Positions 1-10,380 of a stretch of DNA of 64,000 bases are shown piece by piece. Numbering within the stretch: position 1 is the stretch's first letter; every line of letters starts with the position of its first letter. The notes under the pieces are model-generated. The model made no database searches. It saw nothing but the letters and a program-made list of their open reading frames with translations, and had not been told where the DNA came from. A program made the translations under genes and the position numbers. Source of the DNA: Psococerastis gibbosa (lineage: Eukaryota > Arthropoda > Insecta > Psocodea > Psocidae); the NCBI GenBank assembly GCA_963971405.1, contig OZ020492.1:21730204-21794203 (forward strand), read 5' to 3'.

Positions 1-606
1 TGCTAACCAGTACGCCCAATTATTTTGGTTGTAACCTAAAAAACCGAAATTCATCAACCCCTTTAATGCATTATTACAGCATACGATATGCTCTAATTTT
101 CAGGTGGGTAGACATTCGTAGAAAATACAAAGTAATAAATAAGAAGAAAATTTAATTTTTTTAAAAAGGCCGACTTAATAAATTGAATTCTGATGTTTCT
201 GATATAGTGATTAGTGAAGTAATAATTTGTTAAACCCTGTAAATAAGATTTGTCATAAGGAAAGAATGTTTTGAGCACGGTTGGTGTATTTTCAAAAGGC
301 ATTTGCAGTTAAATTTGTCATTCAATTGAAATCGTATGTGTTTGCCATCCCAAATACGGCCACAAAATTCTGATATGGCCTGAAAACAATGAGTTTTAGT
401 TCAGTCAAGGACACGCAATGGGAAGTTACAAACTTCATTTGTTATTTGGATTCCAGTCATCTCAAGATGACATCACACCCCTGTTTCTTTTAATTATTAT
501 TATTTTTTATTGCATTAAATTTTGATTGACTGGTATTGAAACCAGCGCAATCAATAACTCTACACAAAAGATATCAATATGAAAGTAATACGATGACATT
601 AGCCAG
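1..606. other. AT-rich intergenic DNA, no gene seen
   Basis: No coding signal, RNA gene or recognisable repeat was found here. The one short open frame (93-302) has no family resemblance and a low-complexity composition. The stretch is simply the left flank of the copia insertion. Confidence 0.5.
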
Positions 607-611
607 CATGT

Positions 612-868
612 TGTTGGGTTATGCCTTGGATCGGTTTTAAATTTATAGATAAAAAAATATCACACTTTGAATTAATATTGTGTATTCGCCATCTTTGTAG
701 CAAGGAAGTAAAAAAAACATTGTAAACTCTAAACAGTGTCACAGACAATGTCATAGACAAACAAAAATATTATTAAATTAATATTTATTTTCATTATTAT
801 TATTTTTAATTTTATTATTATTTTATTATGAAATAGCAAAAATTATAATTTAAAAAATTATTTCAACA
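612..868 (-). repeat. 3' LTR of the copia element
   Basis: This is the downstream LTR in element orientation. It is 257 bp and matches 4988-5244 throughout. It is very AT-rich; on the element strand it carries an AATAAA polyadenylation-type motif and a TATAAATT-type sequence near its 3' part. The short terminal inverted repeat is TGTTG/CAACA. Confidence 0.95.
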
Positions 869-878
869 TCCTCCCCTT
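869..878 (-). promoter_or_regulatory. Polypurine tract of the copia element
   Basis: On the element strand the bases AAGGGGAGGA lie directly against the 3' LTR. This is the position and composition expected for the primer of plus-strand DNA synthesis. Confidence 0.8.
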
Positions 879-961
879 AATTTTTGCATGAATAATTAAA
901 TTCCAAACTTTTAGTAAAATAAAATAAAATTCCTTCATTATATAGAAATACAATAAAAAGT

Positions 962-3900
962 TTAATCAACAAGCATTTTTCTAAACTTTTCAAATGAAGA
1001 ATTAGGTAGAGCTTTTGTAAAAATATCTGCTGCTTGTTCACTACTTGGAACATGTTTTACTTCTACTACCTTGTTCTTTACTAGATCAGTAATAAATTTA
1101 TATCTTACATCTATGTGCTTTGTTCGTTTTCCACAACCAGTTTTCATTACTTCAATTGTACTAGTATTATCAACAAATAGTAAGATTTCCAATTTTTCAC
1201 CAGTTAATTCCTGGATTAAAGATTTCAAAAACAAACACATTTTTAGACATTCTGCAGCTGCTATATATTCAGCTTCAGTAGTGGAAAGTGTTACAATATT
1301 TTGTTTCTTTGAACACCAAGCTACAGGTCCGCCACAATAGTAAATCACGAAACCTGTGGTACTTTTCCGAGATATTTCATCATCTGCGTAACTTGCATCT
1401 GAATATGCAATTAGTTTATTACAATTTGAACCATTATACGTTATTCCTAAATTCTTTGTACCTTTTAAATATCTTAAAGTTCTTTTTACATCGGAAACAT
1501 TATCAGTTTTAGGTTCAATACAACGACTTTCATAATTCACACTGAAAGTTATATCTGGTCGTGTTTTAGTAGAACAATATAAGAGACTACCGACTGCTTC
1601 GCGGTATGGAAAGGATATATTTTTACTGTTATCTGACTTTTGATTACATATTGGAGTTTTAACAGAATTTGCTTCCGACATATTATAAGTTTTAAGCATG
1701 TTTTCAACATATTTCTCCTGGCTAATTTTTATACCAGCTTTAGTTCTCAAAATTTCAATACCTACATATTTCTTTATGTCTTTGTTATAGGTAACTTCGC
1801 AAAGTTTGCTTAGCTTTTTTACAAAATCATTCAACATCAATTCATTTTTACTTATTATTAATCCATCATCAACATGAATTGAAATTATCAAGCTTTTATC
1901 AGTATTACAATAAATACAAGGATCTGATTTTAATCTCTGTAAACCAATCGATAATAAATAATCATTCAACTTAGAATTCCACAATGCTGGAGATTGTTTA
2001 AGTCCGTACAATGACTTTTTTAATAGACATACTTTGTCTTTGTTTTTAGCGTTTTTAAATCCTTCCGGAATATGCATAAAAATTTTCTCATTAAGATCGC
2101 TATTTAAAAATGCAGATTTTATATCAAATGAAGCAATTAGCATTTTTTTCTTTGCTGCTAAAGCAAATAACAATCGTAAACTATTTGAATCTACCACTGG
2201 ACTAAATATATCGGTAAAATCTATGCCATTTTCTTGTTCGAAACCTCTTACAACGAGTCTGGCTTTAAAAGTATTATTATCTTTTTTGCGAAAAATCCAG
2301 CGAGAAGTCAAAATCTTATTATTTTCAGCTTCTGCTTTTGGAATATAAATCCAAGTTTTATTAGAAATCAACGATTCTTTCTCCTTCTCTACAGCATCTA
2401 CCCATTCTTTACATTCATTGCCTTTTACGGCTTCTTCAAACGTTAAATATACGCTATCATCAAATAGATCAGTTAAATTAGTTTCACAATCATCAAGTGT
2501 AGCAGGTTTCCGTAGATTAATTCTACTTCTTAATTTATAAGGGTATTCCTTTGGAGTTTCAGGTTCTGATTCAGACTCACCGTCAGCATCATTTTCACTG
2601 ATTATTTCCTCCACAGATTCATTGACTCTTCGTGGGCTCACTTGGTGCTTGTCTGATTCAGACTCTGAATCCTTGAAAAATTCTGAAACATTAAAATCAA
2701 GTTTTACCATTTCTTCAGGTTTTAGCTTATTTTTAATTTTAAGTGAGTTTTCAGGAAAAATAACATCCCTAGAAATAACAATCTTTTTAATGTTTGGGTC
2801 AAACAAACGATAACCATTATGATTATAACCAACGAATATCAATTTTCTTGATCTTTCATCAAGCTTCTTAACACGAGGTAGAATTTTAGCATAAGCTTCA
2901 GAACCAAAAATTTTTAAATTTTTTAAATCTGGTCTTTTTCCAGTCCAATTTTCTATAGGCGTTGCCTTGCTATTAACTGTTGGACTGCGATTAAGTAAAA
3001 AACAACTTGTCTTAGCCGCTTCACTCCATAAATTTTTATTAACATTACTATCAAAGAGTAAACTTCTTATTTTTTCAGTAATTGTCCGATTTAATCTTTC
3101 TGAACGAGGGTTCATTTGAGGACTATAACTAGCAGTTACATCAAAAAATATTCCTCTATTATAAAACCATTGTTTTAATGGCAGGTATTCACCTCCACCG
3201 TCACATTTAAATCTGCATACTTTTAAACCTTTTTCATTTTCGGCTCGCAAAATAAAATTTTTTATAACATTTGCTGCGTCTGATTTTGCTTTTATAGGAT
3301 GTACTTCACTATAACACGTAAAATCATCAATTATTGATACATAATATTTGCATTGATCAATAGATTCAATTTCAAAGGGACCTTCGACGTCACTATGAAT
3401 TATTTCGAGCATTCGAGTAGCACGCTTTAAATTTCCACTAAAGGGATCACGAGCATGTCGAGCTTTAATACAAATTTCACAATTTTTAATATCTAAAGAA
3501 TTTTTAGTTATTTTTATTCCATCTGACATTGTTGCAAGTCTTTGCAAATTTTTAAAACTAATATGACCTAATTTTCTATGCCATTCATAAATGTCGTCAT
3601 AATCATTCACAGAAAAAACATTTTCTCTATTTTTTAAATTTTGGTTTTTACCATATTTTAAATTAACAACGAACAAACCGTTATTTTCTTTACCTTCCAT
3701 GACAGTTTCGAATTTTGAATTAATAATTTCTACGTTTCCTTTTGAAAATAATACAAACCCACCTTTATCGGTGATTTTTTTAACAGAAAGAAGATTTTGA
3801 GATAACTCCGGTACGTAAACTACATTGTTTAATGTCACACTCTGACTCTTTAATGTTCCTATGGCCGTTCCAAATAAGGATTCATTCCTTTTTGCTAAAC

Positions 3901-4858
3901 TGAATTTTGATATTGCAGGATTACTATTCTCAAGACAATTTAAATTATTAACTAAATGTTTACTTGCTGCACTATCGACAGCTAAGCTAATACTTTTATT
4001 ATTATTAAAGTAATTGGAATTTTTAGATACCAAAAAAACTTTATTATTATTGCTGTCACCATTTTCTCTATTTCTGTTACGGAAAAAACACTCTGAGGAT
4101 CGGTGCGAATTCCTCTTTTTACAAATTCCGCAATAAAGCGTATTTCTTTCATCTCTAGCTTTTTTAAAACATTTTTCAATCCTATGATTTCTTAATTTGC
4201 AATACGTACAGAAAAGTTCATTTTTATTTTTAAAATTAGAATTAGATAGAGTACTTTTACCTTGGGCTAGTGTTTTGAATGCTACTGAGTTGTTTCCACA
4301 TCGTTCGTCCTCTAATTGAAGGCGAGAAAAAAGATTGGCAAGCGTCTTATCTTTTGCAGTGACTGACTCCCAAGCACTTCTGAAGGCGTTGAATTTTTCG
4401 GGAAGAGAAGATACAATCTTTGTTACAACCATCTCGTCTGTTAACTTTTCTCCCAATGAAGCTAGTCTATGGATAATTATTTTTATTTCAGCAATTCCCT
4501 TGTTGACATCTTCCAATTTAAAGTTGTAAAAATCCGTTAGAAGAGAACATTTTTGTTGATGAGTGTCCTTATTGTAGAGATCATTTAATGCTTTATACAT
4601 TTCGGCTGATGTTGTACATGTTAGTAAATGCACAATTTGGCTGCTATCCACTGAGGTTACAATTAGTCGTTGAGCTTTTATGTCAGTTTTTATCCACGAT
4701 GTATCATCTTTTTTATCCTTGGTAAGGATACTTGGTAAAGGTTCCGTTCCGGTTGCAATGTCGTACGCATATATCGATTTTAAGATGACATCTATTTGAA
4801 ATTTCCACGTGAGGTAGTTTGGACCATTTAATTTTTCAATTTTTACGTCTTCGGGCAT
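962..4858 (-). CDS. Copia Gag-Pol polyprotein
   Basis: A 1298-residue polyprotein in one frame from ATG to TAA-type stop. Domains in order: Gag core of the UBN2/copia type (residues ~1-200); a CCHC zinc knuckle CTYCKLRNHRIEKC (~217-230) and a second, irregular one CGICKKRNSHRSSEC with one extra residue before His (~243-257); aspartic protease with active-site segment DSAAS (~295), where DSGAS/T is usual; GAG-pre-integrase HHCC zinc binding (WHRKLGH...CEIC, ~425-462); integrase core with D (HSDVEG, ~489), D (KCDGGGEY, ~553) and E (NPRSERLNRT, ~588); copia reverse transcriptase with KSLYGLKQSPALW and HVDD in place of the usual YVDD; RNase H with SDASYADD, STTEAEY, VDN and RTKHIDVRY at the C-terminus. 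All catalytic acids are present. The Gly-to-Ala change in the protease loop and His for Tyr at the polymerase site are unusual and could lower activity. No second frame or shift site is seen, so Gag excess would need splicing or proteolysis. Confidence 0.96.
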   Translation of the reverse strand: MPEDVKIEKLNGPNYLTWKFQIDVILKSIYAYDIATGTEPLPSILTKDKKDDTSWIKTDIKAQRLIVTSVDSSQIVHLLTCTTSAEMYKALNDLYNKDTHQQKCSLLTDFYNFKLEDVNKGIAEIKIIIHRLASLGEKLTDEMVVTKIVSSLPEKFNAFRSAWESVTAKDKTLANLFSRLQLEDERCGNNSVAFKTLAQGKSTLSNSNFKNKNELFCTYCKLRNHRIEKCFKKARDERNTLYCGICKKRNSHRSSECFFRNRNRENGDSNNNKVFLVSKNSNYFNNNKSISLAVDSAASKHLVNNLNCLENSNPAISKFSLAKRNESLFGTAIGTLKSQSVTLNNVVYVPELSQNLLSVKKITDKGGFVLFSKGNVEIINSKFETVMEGKENNGLFVVNLKYGKNQNLKNRENVFSVNDYDDIYEWHRKLGHISFKNLQRLATMSDGIKITKNSLDIKNCEICIKARHARDPFSGNLKRATRMLEIIHSDVEGPFEIESIDQCKYYVSIIDDFTCYSEVHPIKAKSDAANVIKNFILRAENEKGLKVCRFKCDGGGEYLPLKQWFYNRGIFFDVTASYSPQMNPRSERLNRTITEKIRSLLFDSNVNKNLWSEAAKTSCFLLNRSPTVNSKATPIENWTGKRPDLKNLKIFGSEAYAKILPRVKKLDERSRKLIFVGYNHNGYRLFDPNIKKIVISRDVIFPENSLKIKNKLKPEEMVKLDFNVSEFFKDSESESDKHQVSPRRVNESVEEIISENDADGESESEPETPKEYPYKLRSRINLRKPATLDDCETNLTDLFDDSVYLTFEEAVKGNECKEWVDAVEKEKESLISNKTWIYIPKAEAENNKILTSRWIFRKKDNNTFKARLVVRGFEQENGIDFTDIFSPVVDSNSLRLLFALAAKKKMLIASFDIKSAFLNSDLNEKIFMHIPEGFKNAKNKDKVCLLKKSLYGLKQSPALWNSKLNDYLLSIGLQRLKSDPCIYCNTDKSLIISIHVDDGLIISKNELMLNDFVKKLSKLCEVTYNKDIKKYVGIEILRTKAGIKISQEKYVENMLKTYNMSEANSVKTPICNQKSDNSKNISFPYREAVGSLLYCSTKTRPDITFSVNYESRCIEPKTDNVSDVKRTLRYLKGTKNLGITYNGSNCNKLIAYSDASYADDEISRKSTTGFVIYYCGGPVAWCSKKQNIVTLSTTEAEYIAAAECLKMCLFLKSLIQELTGEKLEILLFVDNTSTIEVMKTGCGKRTKHIDVRYKFITDLVKNKVVEVKHVPSSEQAADIFTKALPNSSFEKFRKMLVD

Positions 4859-4973
4859 GGTGTACTGGTAAGATTAGGTTACACAAGCACTTTGCACACG
4901 CGACAATTTTAATTATTATTTTTAATTTTTCTTTTTAATTGATTTTACGGAACATCTTGGTTTCCCGATTTAT

Positions 4974-4987
4974 CTGGGCCCATAACC
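4974..4987 (-). promoter_or_regulatory. Primer binding site, internal part of initiator Met-tRNA
   Basis: The plus strand reads CTGGGCCCATAACC directly against the 5' LTR. This equals the anticodon-stem and loop region of eukaryotic initiator methionine tRNA, so the element RNA is complementary to the inside of that tRNA rather than its 3' end. Priming from a cleaved half-tRNA is the known habit of Drosophila copia, and this arrangement supports the same mechanism here. Confidence 0.9.
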
Positions 4988-5244
4988 TGTTGGGTTATGC
5001 CTTGGATCGGTTTTAAATTTATAGATAAAAAAATATCACACTTTGAATTAATATTGTGTATTCGCCATCTTTGTAGCAAGGAAGTAAAAAAAACATTGTA
5101 AACTCTAAACAGTGTCACAGACAATGTCATAGACAAACAAAAATATTATTAAATTAATATTTATTTTCATTATTATTATTTTTAATTTTATTATTATTTT
5201 ATTATGAAATAGCAAAAATTATAATTTAAAAAATTATTTCAACA
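4988..5244 (-). repeat. 5' LTR of the copia element
   Basis: This is the upstream LTR in element orientation, identical to 612-868. It should hold the element promoter; a TATAAATT-like sequence lies about 35-45 bases before its inner end on the element strand. Confidence 0.95.
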
Positions 5245-5249
5245 CATGT

Positions 5250-7090
5250 GAGCTTCAAATTTTATCCAACGTTAAATAATAAAATAAAAATATCATTGAA
5301 TAGACTCGCGTCTCCCGCATATACTGCAGCCTAATCGTCTCTCTAATAATTATGCTGTTTACTTTGGTTAAAAACGTTCTACTAACTTTGGAAATTTCAA
5401 TAAATCATTTAATGTTTTTAATATTGTAAAAAGTAATTGATAGTGAATAATTAATGTTGAATGATAGTTATACACACAAAGAGCTTTAAAAAATCGATGC
5501 ATAACGATTCCAAACAAAAACCATATTATTACGCTGAATATGTTAAACTCCTAATTAAAATTTATGCAGCCTTCTCCCTTCATCCCCGGGGAAGAACTTT
5601 GAATAAAAACCAGACGCAAATTTCATACGGTGATGAATGATTTTCAAGTAGCTAGATCCCAGAGGTGATTTTTCACGGTTCCCCGACTTGAGGGTGGTCG
5701 GCCCCACAAGAACCTTGCTGACTGGACGGAGACGGATTCCAGCGCATTAAACTACTGCGAGGGCTTTAATTGGTTCGTATCTGTTAGAGGCCCCTGACAC
5801 CGATGGATTTCTTGGAGGGAGAATCTCTCGGCCCAGGCAACCCGAATTACACAATATCCGTATATTTTGTTACGCGTTAGCCCCCATTTCTTGGAGCAGA
5901 TGAAGCGCGGACAGTGGTTGCCACCTATGTTGTGCATGTTATTTTATAAAACGATTTGGCCTATATAATTTAACAGTGAAATCTGGGAAATAGTTTAAGA
6001 ATCATTTATTTGTTTCAGAGATGGGCCTAATGTTTGACTTAGTTTTGAATTGGCTTGAATTCAGAACCAAGTCGGGTAGCAACCAAATTTAACTTACAAT
6101 TACTCACATTATCAATTTAAGGGTTAGTTTTCTCTAATTTTAATTATGAACATGCATCTATTATTAGTCACACAGTGCACACAAGGAATTTACTTCAACT
6201 TTAATTTTTTAAATAAACGTCATTATTTATAAAAGTACTGTACGGTATATGTTTAAAACATTAAACTATGACACAAATAAGTAAATAAATGGCTCTTAAA
6301 CAATTTCCCAAAATATACTGTTAAAGTTATAACGTCATAAATACGGGTATTTATAGGATTTGGTGAAGTAATGGGGGCAGCATAATAAGTTTCATATGTT
6401 GGCACCACAAAGAAATTCATGGCAAAACTTTTCTCGATAAGCAAGAGTCTCTTCATGAACACGCATAAAGGCAACCGAGATTTTACATTTCCAAAGTCCG
6501 TGAAAGCCTTCAAAGGCAGCGGCTTTGGTTGGATACCTTATCGGTGTAGCTTTTCCGTGGTTTCCTCGTCAAAGAAAATTCCCGTCACACAAAGCTAACA
6601 CAAGAATTTCAGTCCAGCGATACAACACTCTGCCCAACATTAAAGATGCACAGACTTCCAATTTTGATAATGGAGGCTGATTTGAATCAAAAATGCAACA
6701 AACTACTTCTCCCCCGGAGAAAAATTTGGAAAAAAATAGCTCTGAAGTATTGGGGTTTTAAGCATTTTGAGTAATATATTTTTTGTAAAAGTACTTGGTC
6801 AATATGTTGATTTTTTTCATGTAAAATAAGCATACTAAGAATTAATTTCCCTTTCATTATTCTGGATACTATGCCTTTAACCTCCATAAAGTCATCAGCA
6901 GAAATCCTGGGGGGGGGCCTATGCCCCCCCCCCAGGATCCCCCTATTTACTCCAATGCATTTGTCCTTTTAATTTACGCAACAGTTGGACAAATTGTAAG
7001 TAGACCTCTTAATAATACAAGGGCTTTCCCAGCGCACTGTCTTTCGAAGTTTCTTTTAGAAGACAGGTAAGGGGCAGGGTAGATCTAATT
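5250..7090. other. Unassigned DNA
   Basis: No gene recognised. A GC-richer patch at about 5640-5940 and a short frame at 6253-6513 on the minus strand have no family resemblance that I can name. A G8/C10 pair at 6910-6935 can fold on itself. The rest is AT-rich and featureless. Confidence 0.4.
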
Positions 7091-7927
7091 GCTTTCCAAT
7101 TTATACGTAGTATAAGGAAAGCTTTGTGATGGTCGAAATTTTCGATTCCGAGATTTCAACGGATTTACACGTTTTCACGTCCCAGGAACCCAAAAAAGGG
7201 TTTTTTACGAAATGTCCGTTTGTCTGTACCGATTTCCGGGCAAACTACTCGGTGGATTTGGATGAAATTTGGCATATAGGTTTACAAAAATCATACCTCG
7301 GGACCACTGTTTTTTTTGGGGCCAATTCAATTTGGGGGGGTTTTATTTTCAAAAAACTAAAAAAAACGTCTAAAAAAATTATTTCTCAAAAACGGCTCCA
7401 ACGATTTCTTTTAAATTCTCATATATTGTATTCGTTATGAATTTCAACAAAATGCGGGGGGTCGCTTGCCCCGTGATAGTTTGCTTCTGGGGGTAAAAAA
7501 ATAAAAATAACTAAATTTTAATGAAAAATGACTAAAAAATAATTTTTCTGCAAACGTTCCTATCGATGATTTCTACCTTCAAGCATGTTTTAGGTGTTAA
7601 ATTGAGTAACGAAACTGGACAGGTTGCTTCCCAAAAAAATATTTGGTTTTGCACAAAAAATTATTTTTTAAAGGAATGATAGAAAATTCGCGCTCAAATG
7701 CATTGCGTGCCCTGCCATTTATGCTGTGTGGTCATTAATGTGTTGGTCTGACCTATCTGAAGTTTATCTCACTTCCAGTGACGTCAGGTGGACAACCTCC
7801 CCCCCCCCCCAAGATATCGGAAATTTAACCACTGGAAAATTATTTTCCATGAGATTTTTCATATTCTCTATCTACTAATGTTGACAAATTGGAAAGCATG
7901 TTCGAGTAAACTCGGACCGGTTCTTTT
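7091..7927 (+). mobile_element. HINE-like interspersed repeat, copy 1 (full length)
   Basis: A member of the dominant ~840-bp family. Its 5' end is the near-palindrome starting GCTTTCCAATTTAT and ending GGAAAGC. Near the 3' end that motif returns inverted (AAATTGGAAAGC), followed by a small hairpin (CGAGTAAACTCG) and GGACCGGTTCTTTT. Inside are a GTCT-type microsatellite region (short here), a C-run before GAGATATCGG-type sequence, and AT-rich blocks. There is no coding capacity: the short frames recurring in different copies are shadows of the conserved DNA. Palindromic 5' end, GTCY microsatellite and 3' hairpin recall Helentron-derived HINE/DINE-1 elements, but the class is my inference. Confidence 0.8.
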
Positions 7928-9566
7928 TATTGCATTTGTTATTTATTTTTTGTGTTCTTAATGTGCAAGCACCCGGCCATTTTAATTATAATACTGCACA
8001 TGCAGTATAACTGGGGAAGATCAAAATTGATTAAGAGTTTTTTGTATTTTGTATTTTTCCACGTTGGTCTGATGAGAGCTAAATTATTATTGAATTGTTA
8101 TAAAACGACCTAATTTGCAACTTGACCACAATTGTAACACCTGCCATTATATTGTTCTCAGATATTAGGGGATCGTTTTACAAGTGAAAGTTTTACTGTC
8201 TTATGACGACCATTTTTTTAAAAGCAAATTTGTCCATTTTTAGGCTCCTCAGCTATTTCATCATCGCATCTGGTCGCTGGTAAGACAGTTAGCAAACATA
8301 CCTGTACAACCTGTAAACCTGTACACAATATAGATACTTAGTTAAGAAGAACTAAATAATAGACAATAATACTAACTTAGTAGTACCTAATAAGTTTTTC
8401 GTTGAAGAGCCAATTATTTATAATGTCTGCGCATATGAAGTATGTGTAAAAGTAAACATTTTGCTGTAAGACGAACCATTTTCAGCTACCGGTTGCATAC
8501 AGTACATGAGCGTGAAATTAATCAACTAAATGGAGTCTGCTTTGTAAAACCCACTCCGTCGGAAGCCTCTTTGATCTGCGATTTCTACAGCGAAAATTCT
8601 CGGAATTCCATCATAATACTCATGTAAATCCGTTGCCTGCGATTTCTTAAGGATGGCTTCGCCTCGGCCTACGGTACCAAAAGCCAGATTCATATTAACT
8701 CGCATAATGTATTGGGTTGAATGAAAGAATCAAAAAAAGAGCTGACGGTGATAAATTAAGGTCAACAGCTCATAAGTATCTATTACTGAACAATAAATCT
8801 ACGATTAGTGGGATACGCTATGAGCTTTGTAAGGGAGTAGGTATGCGTAATCAATATTACGTCGGGTGCGTTTGCTAAAAGTGTTGTTTTGTGCCAATTT
8901 TGACGCTTAGGTCCCAGTCCACAAAGTGCCCATGAAACGACTTGTAGTACCTATTGATTTTGTTGCAATACAGTATTCTTATGTAGGTAAGTTATCATTG
9001 AACGGAATTCTTTCGACTTGTGTGATTCCTCCAATTCCGTTCCCAAGTAACTCTGCAATCCCGCATTAATTAAATGCAAGCAGTAAATCCTTGGGGCATT
9101 GCAAAATTGTCGCCAAAAAGGCTCTCGCATTTTACTAGTTAATAGCTTGGCAGGGCCTCTATTACCGTAGACAAAGCGTTGGCTTCCTTGGGGACCCCAG
9201 CACTTTTATTCCCAGCTTTATCGAAGTCTGCCAGCCACCCGTTCAAAAGGCTGCAACCGCTCAAACTTGTCACGTAACTTTAAAAGTAGATTAATTTATG
9301 TAAAGCACCTTTTATAGTATGGCTATCCTAAAGAAATGATAAAAGAATAGCTTAATATACATCTTACATAAAAATAAATATTAAAATTTGCCTATACTAA
9401 AGTAGTGAAATGGAAACGAACGAAATTGAATGTATTATTACGTATTTCCCCATAATTACAATCGTATACAAAATCAAAAATAATTGGAGATTCATTTTGT
9501 CGTATATTGCACGTGCGTGTATTATTTTTGTTTTCTTATAAAAGTAAAAGAGGCTCAATTTTAATG
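7928..9566. other. Unassigned DNA
   Basis: No gene or RNA seen. The block at about 9000-9300 has more even base composition than its surroundings, but no open frame or splice-bounded exon that I recognise. It could be conserved non-coding DNA or an old repeat. Confidence 0.35.
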
Positions 9567-10378
9567 AAAAAGAACCGGTCCGAGTTTACTCGAACATGTT
9601 TTCCAATTTATCAAAATTAGTAGATAGAGAAAATGAGTAATTTCATGGTAAATAATTTTCCTATGGTTAAATTTCCGATATCTCGGGGGGGGGGGGGGGG
9701 CCCGGGGGGGGGGGGGTTGTCCACCTGACATCACTGGAGGTGAGGTAAATTCTAGATAGGGCAGACCAACACATTACCACACAGCAATACTGGCAGGGCA
9801 CGCAATGCATTTGAGTGTGAATTTTCTATCACTTTTTCAAAAAAACATTTTTTTTTACAAAACCAAATGCTTTTCTGGGAAAGCAACCCATCCGGTTTCG
9901 TTACTCAATTTAGCACCAAAAACATACCTGAAGGTAGAAATCATCGATAGAAACGTTTCGCAGAAAAATTATTTTTTAGCCATTTTTCATTAAAATTAAT
10001 TATTTTTATTTTTTTACCCCCAGAAGTAACCTATGAAGGGGCAAGCGACCCCCGCATTTCGTTAACTTTAATAACGACTACAATGTTTGTGAATTTAAAA
10101 GAAATCGTTGGAGCCGTTTTTGGGAAATAATTTTTTTAGACATTTTTTTTGTTTTTTGAGAATGAAACCCCCCAAATTAAGTTAGCTCCAAATAAAACAA
10201 TTTCTTCCGAGGTATGATTTTTGTAAGCCTACATTCAAAATTTCATCAAAATCGACCGAGTAGTTTGCCCGGAAATCGACGCACAGACAGACATACAGAC
10301 ACACAGACAGACAGGCAGACCGAGCGACAGACAGACATTTCGTAAAAACCACTTTTTTGGGTTCCTGGGACCTAAACA
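9567..10378 (-). mobile_element. HINE-like repeat, copy 2 (5' end missing)
   Basis: Same family as 7091-7927 on the opposite strand. The 3' hairpin end is at 9567-9600. A run of about 16 G interrupted by CCC occupies 9686-9715. The GTCT-type microsatellite (read as CAGACAGA on the plus strand) is at 10285-10340. Homology stops abruptly at about 10378, so the last ~65 bases of the 5' palindrome are absent. The truncation coincides with the start of the ~600-bp tandem repeat. Confidence 0.8.
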
Positions 10379-10380
10379 CT

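Larger units (their letters stand above)
612..5244 (-). mobile_element. Complete Ty1/copia LTR retrotransposon
   Basis: A full-length copia-superfamily element reading on the minus strand. Two 257-bp LTRs (612-868 and 4988-5244) begin TGTTG and end CAACA and appear identical base for base by eye. The element is flanked by a perfect 5-bp target duplication CATGT (607-611 and 5245-5249). A primer binding site, a polypurine tract and one uninterrupted Gag-Pol frame are present. Identical LTRs imply recent insertion, because both LTRs are copied from one template at integration and then diverge. The single-frame Gag-Pol lacks a separate gag ORF, as in many copia elements. No stop or frameshift was seen, so it may still be mobile. 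Confidence 0.97.

Noticed and set aside
5640-5950. GC-richer stretch considered as rRNA or snRNA sequence
   Set aside because: No conserved rRNA or snRNA core or fold was recognised.
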